Positions 46,934 to 57,910 of a stretch of DNA of 64,000 nt are shown here, piece after piece; position 1 is the stretch's first letter; each line of letters starts with the position of its first letter. Origin of the DNA: Histoplasma ohiense (taxonomy: Eukaryota > Ascomycota > Eurotiomycetes > Onygenales > Ajellomycetaceae); contig JAEVHH010000005.1 of assembly GCA_017607445.1 (NCBI GenBank), positions 1,307,001-1,371,000 of the forward strand, given 5' to 3'. Made by a program: the position numbers and the translations under genes. The notes under the pieces were generated by a model. It had not been told where the DNA came from. It saw only the letters and a program-made list of their open reading frames with translations, and did no database searches.

Positions 46934-47269
46934 TCAAAGAAGGAGGAGAAGCAAAAGCAATAAGAAAGAAAAACAGATATTGGAGATTGAAACCAATATT
47001 GCAATGTTGATCAAAGAGATTGCAACAACACAAAATTCAACCCAAAATGGAAAACACAACCACACAACCAAAACTTCAAATTTCACAATAAAAATCACAT
47101 AGAAAGATACAGTGTACTTTGTTTGATAAATTGATGTATTCTTTTTAAATAAAAAATTGTTGATGGTGATGATGGTGATGATTTTGTTAGAATATGACTT
47201 TTTGATGTAAAAGTCAAAGAAAAGAGGTTCAGAAGTTGTATCTAAATCATGATTGAACTGCATTGACAT
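46934..47269 (-). CDS. A2 small antisense frame with predicted membrane segments
   Basis: An open frame of 111 codons without a stop, starting M-S-M-Q-F-N-H. The polar N-terminal third contains D-F-Y-I-K. Hydrophobic segments follow (residues about 55-75 and 78-111), ending in a run of ten Leu. A3 has the same frame over 109 codons; A1 has one TGA in it. It sits 35 bases upstream of the six-cysteine gene. I do not recognise it. T-rich composition could mimic such a frame, so coding is only a possibility. Confidence 0.42.
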   Translation of the reverse strand: MSMQFNHDLDTTSEPLFFDFYIKKSYSNKIITIITINNFLFKKNTSIYQTKYTVSFYVIFIVKFEVLVVWLCFPFWVEFCVVAISLINIAILVSISNICFSFLLLLLLLLL

Positions 47270-47442
47270 CAGAGATGAAAAAACATTCTTTCAAAACAGC
47301 AATACTTCAGAATTAATCTCAACAATTAATCCAGCTCAATTCTGTGAACTCTATACAATATTAACCACACAGCACATGTTATGAACTTCGCATGTTGCAG
47401 TAAGAAGCTCTGAGAACCAGGCCTTTGAAGAAGAGAGATAAT

Positions 47443-47713
47443 TGTAATAGATGCAATGAAGATATCTATATTAGAAAATAGCTATGTGGTGATAGAAGAA
47501 CACAGAACACACCAGAATTAATGAGAAGAGGCATAGCACACAGCATTATAGATGGTTGTAGTGTGTGAAGATTGTCTATATAATGCTCACTGATATCTGT
47601 AGATATTAGAAGATCAGTGATTAGCTTTGAATAATAGAGATTGCTATCTTCTTAACATTCTATATGTGTACTTCACACTACTCTCATAATTATACCTACA
47701 ATCATCTCTTACA
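47443..47713 (+). repeat. A2 3' LTR (271 bp)
   Basis: TGTAATAGATG...CTCTTACA, the same length as the 5' copy; preceded by the purine-rich gaagaagagagataat. Confidence 0.93.
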
Positions 47714-49271
47714 ATCTTTCCAGATCAGATCTGTCAGTGATCATATGATATTGAAGAAGTCTTTGATGAATCTTTGATAGAAGTTGATGAATTCTAGAAA
47801 GCTTCTAGTCTCTTTTACTGAGACTGATGTCTCTCAGTTGAGAATTGCTTTCATCTTCTTAGAATTCATATGTACATTTTTTTCAGCTTCAATGATGAAT
47901 TCTAGATAGATCATAGACTTGATCTTGAAGTTGCATTTATCAATGTCCATTTACAGTTCAACTTTTTGTAGATGATCAAGCACTTGTCATATATGCTTAC
48001 AGTGCTCAGTGAGCAATCCATCAGTGAAGATCAAGATATCATTCATGTATACTGAGACAATCTCATTGAGTAGATCTTGTAGAGCTCAGTTAATGTATTT
48101 CTGAAATGTACTCAGAGTATTCACTAATTCAAAGAGAATCACTGTTCATTTGTATAATCTGTAATGTGTATGAAAGACAGTTAGTCATTCATCACCTTCA
48201 TTAATTCTTATCTTGTAGAAGGCTGCAGAGATGTCAAGTTTCATAAATCATTTTATTTTTTCTATCTGTTTGAGTATTTCATTGATGAGTGGAAGAGAGT
48301 ATCAATTCTTCTGTGTAATCTTGTTGAGTTCTCAATAGTTGACACAGAATTGTAAGCCTTTTTCTGATTTCTTTGCAAACAGTACAGATGCTGCAGTGAA
48401 TGAGTTGTTAATATGAATGAAGTCTTTGTCTAGTAATCTGTTGAGCATTTTTTGTAGAACAAGAAGCTTGTTGTGTGATATACTGTAGAGAGAATCTCAG
48501 AGCAGTTGTGAGTTCTTACTGTCTTTCTTAATAAGCTCAATTGTATGATCTATACTGGGTTCTCAGTGAGAGGGAAGCTTTTCAGCTTCTTTTTTATTGA
48601 ATATATCTGTGAAGTCTTTATATGATTCAGATAGTTCTTTGTGTGATTTCTTGAGATCTTTGAATTCCAACTTTTCTAATGTTTTCTTGATATCTGTTAT
48701 GCTAGCAGTGAACACTTGAATGTTCTTCTTCTCATGCACTTGATGAGTTAGTAGTTTGTATGCTTCTGCTGATATCTGAGTGAGATCAGTGATTCTATCA
48801 ACATTCTTCTTATAAACACAGTCATCTTCTGAGAAAATAAGACAGCAGTTGTATGCATTCAACAAGATTTCAAATTCTGTGAGTTATGATAGACTGAGCA
48901 TTAGATTGTACTCAAGATCTTGTATTTTATATACATATACATTCTTTTTCTTGTGTTCTTCTACATCAATATTAAATCTTACTATGTTGTAGAAGGTGGA
49001 TCCTCTGGAGCTGTCAAATTCACTGAGTTTACACAGTTTGAAAAAGAGAATATACTGAAGCTTATGCTTCTCAATCAGCTGAATGTCTATAAGAGTGTAG
49101 TGAAGAAAATCACTGTCTATCATTGCTTGTATATTGACTAAGTTATTTACAATGATAGAGATCATGATTGTGTCTGCTTGTATCTTCTATTCAAATCTTC
49201 AGCTAATTTTTTGCTTCTTGAGCTCTCATCTGTGTTTTAGAGTAAGAGCTTGTCTTTTCTCTGTTCTTGCC
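47714..49271 (-). pseudogene. C5 pol part: protease and reverse transcriptase
   Basis: Minus-strand pol. Open pieces of 93 codons (48884-49165, protease with I-D-S-D in place of D-S-G) and 100 codons (48563-48865, protease to RT linker). RT follows with V-Y-M-N-D near 48030-48055. Many TGA stops. The slippery heptamer has decayed to GAGAAAA (complement near 49254-49260). Confidence 0.78.
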
Positions 49272-49705
49272 TATCTGCAGACAACACAGCATTCACATGT
49301 GTGGGGGGTTTACTTGAAGTGATTGCATTTGAACATTGGTTTGTGAAGTGTTCTGACTTGTTGCAGTGTATGCAGACTTCTCTGATGATTCAGTCAGTGA
49401 TGTTTTTCTCTGAGACATTGAGAACCCTTGAGTGATTTGTGTTTATATATGAAACTCAGTTCATTGATTCTGATTCAGAGATGGGGGATGCTGCAGAGTG
49501 GTTTGAGATGTACACATTTGTTCAGCAGAATTCTCTGCAATTTTGAAGCATGCAGAACTGAGACAGATTGTTGTTCAATAGTCAAAGATCAGTACAGAAT
49601 TTGCTGTATATTGAGAGCTTTGAATGCTCTACACTTTGATTATACAACTGAAAGTTCAAATTCTTGAACAGTATGTTGATCTTGACAGTGTCATTCCAGT
49701 CTTGC
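49236..49705 (-). pseudogene. C5 gag, C-terminal part
   Basis: Minus-strand gag end with a complete zinc knuckle C-x2-C-x4-H-x4-C at about 49333-49374 and the capsid C-terminal region, cut at 49705 by A3. Confidence 0.75.
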
Positions 49706-49976
49706 TGTAAGAGATGATTGTAGGTATAATTATGGAAGTAGTGTGAAGTACACATATAGAATGTTAAGAAGATAGCAATCTCTATTATTCAAAGCTAATC
49801 ACTGATCTTCTAATATCTATAAATATCAGCAAGCATTATATAGACGACTATCATGCACTACAGCTATCTATGATACTGTGTGCTATATCCCTCTTCATTA
49901 ATTCTGGTGTGTTCTGTGTTCTTCTATTGCCATATAGCTATTTTCTAATATAGATATCTCTGTTGTATCTATTACA
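49706..49976 (-). repeat. A3 3' LTR (271 bp)
   Basis: Exact-length reverse complement of the A LTR (TGTAAGAG...CTATTACA on the plus strand). Confidence 0.93.
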
Positions 49977-50155
49977 ATTATCTCTCTTCTTCAAAGGTCT
50001 GGTCCTCAGAGCTTCTTACTGCAACATGTGAAGTTCATAACATATGCTGTGTGATTAATATTGTATAGAGTTTACAGAATTGAGCTGAATTAATTGTTGA
50101 GATTAATTCTGAAATATTGTTGTTTTGAGAGAATGTTTTTTCATCTCTGATATCA

Positions 50156-50485
50156 TTGCAGTTCAATCATGATTTAGACACAACTTCTGAACCTCTTTTC
50201 TTTGACTTCTACATCAAAAATCACACCTCATTGAAAATCATCACCATCATCATCATCAATGATTTTTTATTTAAAAAGAATATGTCAATTTATCAAATGA
50301 AGTATGCTGTATCCTTCTATATGATTTTTATTGTGAAATTTGAAGTTTTGATTGTGTGGTTGTGTTTTTCATTTTGGATTGAATTTTGTGTTGTTGCAAT
50401 CTTTTTGATCAACATTGCAATATTGATTTCAATCTTCAACATCTGTTTTTCTTTCTTGTTGCTTTTGCTTTTCCTTCTTCTTTGA
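50156..50485 (+). CDS. A3 small antisense frame with predicted membrane segments
   Basis: 109 codons without a stop, the counterpart of 46934-47269. Starts M-Q-F-N-H-D-L-D, with hydrophobic segments in the second half and a Leu-rich end. A tactaat-type branch site and an AG (about 50497-50518) lie between it and the next ATG, so it might be spliced to the six-cysteine gene; no donor is clear. Confidence 0.42.
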   Translation: MQFNHDLDTTSEPLFFDFYIKNHTSLKIITIIIINDFLFKKNMSIYQMKYAVSFYMIFIVKFEVLIVWLCFSFWIEFCVVAIFLINIAILISIFNICFSFLLLLLFLLL

Positions 50486-50659
50486 ATAAGGCCTTGATAC
50501 TAATTAAAGTTATGATAGAATGTCAGAATCAGCTGTTTCCATTGCTGGTTTGAAGTCTATGAAGAATGATATGCTGTCTGCTATTGAGAGCATTTGCTTG
50601 GGTTGTCTGGAGAGATTGCAGAATCCCTCAGTATATTCTTACTTTGTGAATGATGAATG

Positions 50660-51256
50660 TGTAACGGGCGTACTTCGATTAACGATTTGGTACTATCCTA
50701 ATTACAGATTACGAATTGATTAAGGAAAGAAAGAGAAAAGAAATCAGAAGAAAAGGTTGTACAAAGGGGGTTCTTATAGAGGAAAGTTTGAGGTGGAAGA
50801 ATATCAGAAGCTGCTCCACAGTGGAGTGTGGAGTGGAAGAACATTAAGAGATATACATAAGAATTGTTAGAAACTACATGAGTGTGGAACATGAGATGAG
50901 GGAATTGTTGAGAGCTATGCAGAAGAATTGTTAGAGACTACACAAGTGCAGAACATAGAGTGAAAGAATATAAGAAGCTATGCAGAAGAATTGTTAGAGA
51001 CTACACAAGTGTGAAACACAGAGTGAGAGAATGTAAGAAGCTATATGAAAGAATTGTTAGAGACTATGCAAGTGCAGAGCACAGAATGAAAGAATGTTAA
51101 GAGCTATATGAAAGAATCATTAGAAACTATACAAGTATGGAGCACAGAGTGGAAGAACATTGAGGGTTACATGAGATGACAACAGCCAGAAATGAGTGGG
51201 TGCAGAAGGAGAGTTGATTGTATAAGTTAATTACTAACAGATGCTAATCCATCACA
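50660..51256 (-). repeat. C4 3' LTR (597 bp)
   Basis: One 63-bp unit longer than in C0, C1 and C3. The terminal 30 bases keep CpGs (tgtaacgggcgtacttcga). Confidence 0.92.
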
Positions 51257-54200
51257 TTATCCCTCTCTACTGAGATGAGTGAGAACTTGTAGATGTTGAG
51301 GGTGGTGGTGTTCTTCAAGACAGACACAGATTCTCAGATTGAATGATTGTATTCTACTCATTTGATGAGGTATTTGCAGTGGTGGTGGTTGGTTCTATTG
51401 TCAAGGATTGCTTCAATTTCTCACTCAAGTTCATTGTCTTCTTCTACAATGATGGGTGGCTGTCAATTGAAGGTTCTCTGTGAGAGGAATGAATCCTCAG
51501 CTGTGGGTTGGAGCAGATTTGTATGAAAGACATCATAGATGTCAGATGAGATGTTGAGTTGATAATCATGTGTGCCTAGCACTTTCTTCACTGTATACTT
51601 GATGTGATGATAATCTAGTGTATGCAAGGGGTGGTTCATTCTTATGTTCTTGAGATTCAGTCAGACTTTGTCTTCTACATGATATTGAATCATAGAATTT
51701 CTTCTGATGTTTGCTTGATTCTTGTAATCTTGCTGAGTGCTGATCATTGAAGCTTCTGCTCATTTGCAGACTTTCTTCAGCTTGCTCACAATATTCTCTG
51801 CTGTCTGTATGAGGCTGTGGGTGTATGTGGTTTCTTGGAGAGTCTCAGAGAAGTTCAGAATCTCTAAGTTGTATCTGTGTAGAAGAAAGAATGAGTTTAC
51901 ATCTGTTGTAGCAGAATCTCAACTGTTAATTGCAATCTCAGTGTGTGACAGCAGATTGCTTCAGTTGTCTTGTGTGTAATTGCAGAACTTATGAAGGATG
52001 TTCTTTACTATTTGTATCATTCTCTCAGTAGCTTCATCAGTCTCTGAGTGATACACTGTTGATAACTTTTGTTCAATTCTTAATAATTGGCATACATGGG
52101 CTCAGAGTGTGCTGACAAATTGACTGTCTCTATCTGACACAATGAATGAAGATAGACTGTGTATATGATAGAACAGGCTTCTGATGAAGACATCTGCAAC
52201 TACTTCAGTGTCCATCTTATCACAGAACTGTAGTATTACACCCTTGCTGAGTCAGTTGACAATGACTAGAATGTTCATAGAATCTTCACTTTTGAGTAAG
52301 AAAACTGCAAAATTGATAGCTATATCACATCAAATTCAGTTGGGGACAGATAAGAGCTTCAGCATCTCTTTTCAGTGTTCACATCATGTCATCACTGAGC
52401 TGCAGTGATCACAGTTGTGTACAAATCAGTGTATGTCTTTCAATATATCTGATCAGTAGAATTCTTGAGTGATAATATTGTACATGATTTTGTGTTCTGA
52501 GTGCTCAATCATCAGCAAGTCATGAATTTCTTGCATGATCTGTGTTTGTAGAGGTTCTGAATTGAGGATTCATCATCTATCTTGAAAGTGTAAGCAGTTG
52601 TCATCATCAATTGAATATGCTGAGATATTCATTCTTGGGTATATGTCTGTGGGGAATTGAGGTGCTTTGCTTTGTACAGTTTCAGTGGCTTGTTGTCAGA
52701 ATTCATCTGTTTCTGCCACTAGTTTTCATTGTTCTTTGAGTGAGGGTTCTTGAGCTTGGAACTGATTGATATGTATATGAGGTTCATCTGATTGTGTAGA
52801 ACTTTCTATAATTGCAGGGTTGATTAACTGATGCTCTTGATGTTTTCATCTGTCATCCAAGTCATCAGATGGCATATCTTGTTCTCAGTGGAACAGAGCA
52901 TCTGCAAGAATGTTCTCTACTTCAGATTGATAATGAATTGTGAATGAAAAATGGCTAAGAAACAATGATCAACATATATGCCTCTCAGTGAGCTTACAAG
53001 TGATTGTGAAGTACTCTAGATTCTTATGATTGATAACAATCTTGAATCTCTCAACACTCATGAGTTTGGATTTCCATTCTTCAAGACATTGTATGATCAC
53101 TAGAAGCTTCTTGTTGTAGATCTTGTAGTTGCATTCAGTAGATGACATCTTTTTTGAGATGAAGGCACAAGATTGTAGAACATCTTTGTTGTCATATTGC
53201 ATCAGTGTCTCATCTACTACATAATCTGAGGTGTCTGTTTTGAGAATTGTATGCTTATCTGAATTGAATGATTGCAGCATTGAGATGTTTGTGAACATAT
53301 GCTTCAGCTTTTTGAATGCTGTGTCTGCTTCATCAGTTCATTGAAATACAGCATCTTTCTGAGTCAGATCTGTTAGTGATTGTATGATATTGGAGAAGTT
53401 CTTGATAAATCTTTGATAGAAGTTAGCAAATTCTAGGAAGCTTCTAGTTCCTTTTACTGAGACTGATGCCTCTCAGTTGAGGATTGCTTCCACCTTCTTA
53501 GAATCCATATGTACACCTTTTTCAGCTTTGATGATGAATTCTAGATAGATTGTAGACTTGATCTCAAAGTTGCATTTGTCAATGTTCACTTGCAGTTCAG
53601 CTTTTTGTAGGCAGTCAAGAACTTGTTGTATGTGCTTATGATGCTCAGTGAGTGATTCATCAGTGAAGATCAAGATATCATTCATGTATACTGAGGTGAT
53701 CTCATTGAGCAGATCTCATAGAGCTCAGTTAATGTATTTCTGGAACATACTCAGAGTGTTTGCTAATTCAAAGAGGATCACTGTTCATTTGTATAATCTG
53801 TAACATGTACAAAAGACAGTTAGCCATTCATCATCTTCATTAATTCTTATCTTGTAGAAGGCTGCAGAGATGTCAAGTTTTGTAAATCATTTTGCTTTTT
53901 CTATCTGTTTGAGTGTTTCATTGATGAGTGGAAGAGGGTATCAGTTCTTCTGTGTAATCTTGTTGAGTTCTCAATAATCAATGCAGAATTGTAAGTCATC
54001 TTCTGATTTCTTTGCAAATAGTACAGATGCTGCAGTGGGTGAGTTGCTAACACAAATGAAGTTTTTGTCTAGTAATCTGTTGAGTGTTTTTTGTAGAATG
54101 AGGAGCTTGTTGTGTGACATGCTGTAGAGAGAATCTCAGAGTGGTTGTGGATTCTTACTGTCTTTCTTGATGAGCTCAATCATATGATCTATGCTGGGTT

Positions 54201-54894
54201 TTTGATGAGAGGAAAGCTTTTCAGCTTCTTTCTCATTGAATATATCTGTGAAGTCTTTGTATGATTTGAGTAGTTTCTTGCATGATTTCTTGAGGTCTTT
54301 AGATTCTAACTTTTCTAATGCTTTCTTGATATTCATCATACTAGCAGTGAACACTTGGATGTTCTTCTTCTCATGTGCTTGGCAGATTAGTAGTTTGTAT
54401 GCTTCTGCTGATATCTGAGTGAGATCAGCAGTTCTATTGACATTCTTCTTGTAAATATAGTCATCTTCTGAGAAAATAAGACAGCAGTTGTGTGCATTCA
54501 ACAAGGTTCCAAATTCTGTGAATCATGATAGACTGAGTATTAGATTGTACTCAAGGTCTTGTATTTTGTATGTGTATACATTCTTTTTCTCATGTTCTTT
54601 TATGTTGACATTAAATCTTACCATGTTGTAGGAGATGGATCCTCTGAGGCTGTCAAATCCACTGAGTTTATATGATTTGAGAAAGAGAATATGCTGGAGC
54701 TTATGCTTCTTGATCAGCTGAGTGTCTATAAGAGTGTAGTGAAGAAAATCACTGTCTATCATTGCTTGTATGTTGACTAAGCTATTTACAATGATAGAGA
54801 TCATGATTGCATCTGCTTGCATCTTCTGCTTGAATCTTCAGCTAGCTTTCTGCTCCTTGAGCTCTCATCTGTATTTTAGAGTGAGAGCTTGTCT
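51244..54894 (-). pseudogene. C4 pol
   Basis: Single minus-strand frame from the slippery site to the TAG at 51244-51246, inside the 3' LTR. Protease with I-D-S-D (54523-54822 is open for 99 codons); linker open for 122 codons (54136-54504); RT with Y-M-N-D at the start of a 70-codon piece (53473-53685); RNase H open for 109 codons (52969-53298); integrase with S-D-R-D-S near 52130; chromodomain about 51320-51430. Interrupted by TGA codons. Confidence 0.85.
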
Positions 54895-55889
54895 TTTCCC
54901 TGTTCTTGCCTATCCACGGGCGACACAGCATTCATGCATGTGGGGGGTTTACTCAGAGTGATTGCATTTGAACATTGATTTGTGAAGTGCTCTGACTTGT
55001 TGCAGTGTATGCAGACTTCTCTGATGATTCAGTCAGTGATGTTCTTCTCTGAGATATTAGAGACCCTCAGATGGCTTGCATTCATGTGTGGGATTCAGTT
55101 CATTGATTCTGATTCAGAGGCAGGGGGTGCTGCAGAGCAGTTTGAGATGTATACATTTATTCAGTGAAATTCTCTGTGATTTTGAAGCACACAGAACTGA
55201 GACAGATTGTTGTTCAACAGATAAAGATCAGTGCAGAATTTGCTGTATGTTGAGAGCTTCAGACACTCTATACTTCAGTTATGCAACTGAAAGTTCAAGT
55301 TTTTGAACAATATATTGATCTTGATAATATTGTCTCAGTCTTATCCATCTGCTTCTAGGAGTTTGTGATTGAATTCAGAAAGATAAGTTGCCAACACAAC
55401 ATTCATCTGATGAGTTTGATTTAGCCAGTCCAATGCCTTGGCTTGAAGTATAGAATTGAGGAAGAGGGAGTTGAGTTGTTGAAAGACTAGCTCTGACATA
55501 TGCTGGTGATTCTGACAATGACTCATCCAGGATTGAAATTTTGCTAATATGTCATCATTCAATCTGCTATGAATATACCACATCTGATTGGATAGTGAGT
55601 CTATTGTTTGTTCATTGATGTTCAATTTGATGTTCACTTTTGACTTCCACATGAGGTAGAGTGCTAGATCTCTCTTGTATTTGTTGAGAATTGAGAGCTT
55701 CTCTCTTGGGGGCTTTTTGTGAGATGCAGGTGTAGAAGGAATGATGAATATGAAAATGCTCATCTCAGCAAGTTGTTGTTGCAATTCAGTCATCTGTAGT
55801 GTCTGCTGCTGAAGGATGCTTCATAGATCTAAGTTATTGTCCACTGCATTTGGATGTGATGGGTGTTTGTAGGATTGCTTGTAGTTCAT
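54876..55889 (-). pseudogene. C4 gag
   Basis: 1014-nt frame with ATG at 55887-55889. The first 150 codons after an early stop (55341-55793) are open, the best gag stretch of family C in the window. It contains a Gln-rich start, a proline/lysine segment and the capsid-like region. The zinc knuckle is near 54972-55013. The heptamer GGGAAAA (complement 54894-54900) is intact. Confidence 0.83.
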
Positions 55890-56284
55890 TTCAATATCTA
55901 AGAACATGTAATAATAATAAAAGAAAGAGAATACTTGTAGGCACTCAGTCCTCTCACAGGCACTATTTGCAGTGTTGCAGCACTAAGCTTGATCAAGCTT
56001 CTTTGTGAACACTATTCACAGTGTTACAGTTTGTAGGCACTCAGGTCTCATAGAACATGGTTGATTGTGTTTTGAATGCTTAAGCATGACAGTCTATATA
56101 ACTAACAATAGAGGCACTCAGACTCATGAGGGATCTCTTGTAACAACTAGACACTCAGACCTGTAAACAATGCACTCAGATGTAAGAACTGGTAACAAGA
56201 CACTCAGGCCTTAAACAATGCACTTGAGTGTAAGAACTAATAATGAGGCACTCAGGCCTAAAATGCAGAAGAATCAATTTGTAA
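55890..56284 (-). promoter_or_regulatory. C4 leader with repeats and palindrome
   Basis: Minus-strand leader, the same as in C1 and C3: repeated CTGAGTG (plus-strand cactcag) and the palindrome AAGCTTGATCAAGCTT at 55985-56000. Confidence 0.5.
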
Positions 56285-56881
56285 TGTAACAGATGTACTT
56301 TGATTAATGATTTGATACTATTCTAATTACAGATTATGAATTGATTAAGGAAAGAAAGAGAAAAGAAATCAGAAGAAAAGGTTGTATGAAGAGGGTTCTT
56401 ATAGAGGAAAGTTCAGAGTGGAAGAATATCAGAAGCCACTCCACAGTGAAGTGTGGAGTGAAAGAATATTAAGGGGTACACATAAGAATTGTTAGAAGCT
56501 ACACAAGCACAGAATGTGGGGCGGAGGAATTGTTGAGAGCTACATGAAAGAATTGTTAGAGACTATGTGAGTGCAGAACACAGAGTGGGAGAATGTAAGG
56601 AGCTACACAGAAGAATTGTTAGAGACTATATGAGTGCAGAACACAGAGTGAGAGAATGTAAGAAGCTACACAGAAGAATTGTTAGAGACTACACAAGCAC
56701 AGAGCACAGAACAGAAGAATGTTAAAAGCTATGCAGAAGAATTGTTAGAAACTACACAAGTGCAGAGCACAGAGCAGAAGAACATTGAGGGTTACATGAG
56801 GTGACAACAGCCAGGAATGAGTGGGTGCAGGAGGGGAGTTGATTGCATAAGTTAATTACTAACAGATACTAATCTGTCACA
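56285..56881 (-). repeat. C4 5' LTR (597 bp)
   Basis: Same length as the 3' copy, with five 63-bp units; plus-strand ends TGTAACAG and CTGTCACA. Confidence 0.92.
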
Positions 56882-57910
56882 GAATGAACACACTGTCACA
56901 TCTGTCATATATCAAATAAAAGTTGTGCTGCTGTAAGTTTTCTTAAACTGAAGTTGTTATAAGTGCTAATGAATTATAGATGTCTGAGTGCTTTCACAAA
57001 ACTGATCAATCTTTGATTGATGAATTTCACAAGATGCTGCTCTTTGACAAAGTTTCAGATGAGAGATTTGCTATATATCAAACTGTCATTGCAAGGTTTG
57101 TACTTGATGTGCAGATCTATGAGAATGTAGATGAGATTCTAGAATTCTATATGAACTCTGATGATTTGTTGTCACAGCAGAATGTGGTATTCAATCATAG
57201 CAGCATTTCAGAAAATGTGTTTTTGTATTCTGCTATTACATCAGTGTCATTCTTGCTGAGTCAAGATCTTGATACATTATTTGAGTTGACTGATAATGTA
57301 GATGAAGATGAGAAAGTGAATGATTCTGTTGAAGTGTTAGAAAGAAACACAGCAGTATATTGCTATTGTTGTATTTGACATTTGACAATATCTCTCCATC
57401 ATCATTGTGAGTCTGCTGAGAATCAATGTAAAAAATGTAAGCACTGCTCAGTGATGAAGCACATCTGCATTCTGATAAGTTATTATTCAAAACAAATGTT
57501 TTTACAGTATATAATATTAACTTTCTATTAGATGTCAGTGGATGCTGTTGAATTGACTCAGATGATTATCAATGCTGCTGAGGATCTAATTGTCACTGAT
57601 ATAAATACTTTGAATGTTAATGTTTTGCAGAGTGCTGTGACTGTGATGATTAGATTCTTTGCTGTGAAGATCTGAGAGATTCAACAAAATAATTCTTCTG
57701 AAACTCTGACTGAAATGGTGATTGATGAGATTCTGATGGTTACATTGTCAGTTGCAGCTTCCAAGTCATTATTGAAACATTGTGCTTCATCAGTTGAGAA
57801 AATCTGAGATAATAAGCAGGTTTGTCTTGATGACAATTTCTTGAATGACACTGATCAAGCTGAGACAGATCTGTTTTTTAATCTCTGAGCAGAATAAATA
57901 TATTCAGCAG

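Larger units (their letters stand above)
34489..47713 (+). mobile_element. A2: complete family A chromovirus, split by C3
   Basis: LTRs of 271 bp (34489-34759, 47443-47713), with target copies GTCTT and ATCTT (one mismatch). Gag is interrupted by C3 (35577-41652). Pol, the antisense six-cysteine gene and the small antisense frame are complete. It lies in the RNase H/RT region of C5. Confidence 0.95.
47714..49705 (-). mobile_element. C5 fragment 4: gag end, protease and RT
   Basis: Last piece of C5 in the window, between A2 and A3. It ends with CTTGC (49701-49705), the left target duplication of A3. The rest of C5 gag and its 5' LTR must lie beyond 64000. Confidence 0.88.
50660..56881 (-). 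mobile_element. C4: complete family C chromovirus, long-LTR form (6.2 kb)
   Basis: LTRs of 597 bp (50660-51256 and 56285-56881) with a perfect GAATG duplication (50655-50659, 56882-56886). Gag and pol have the same frame lengths as C1 and C3. It has slightly fewer stops than the other C copies. Confidence 0.95.
50521..57897 (+). pseudogene. A3 antisense gene: two six-cysteine modules, split by C4
   Basis: Exon 1 is 50521-50659 plus 56887-56932, interrupted by C4 within module 1 between its third and fourth cysteines. Intron 56933-56979 (47 nt). Exon 2 is 56980-57474, open for 132 codons before one TGA. Intron 2 (57475-57531, 57 nt) has lost its donor: ATAAGT instead of GTAAGT. Exon 3 is 57532-57897. 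Cys spacing agrees with A1 and A2; one Cys in exon 1 has become Tyr (S-Y-F instead of S-C-F). Its stop is 13 bases from the A3 pol stop on the other strand. Confidence 0.7.
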
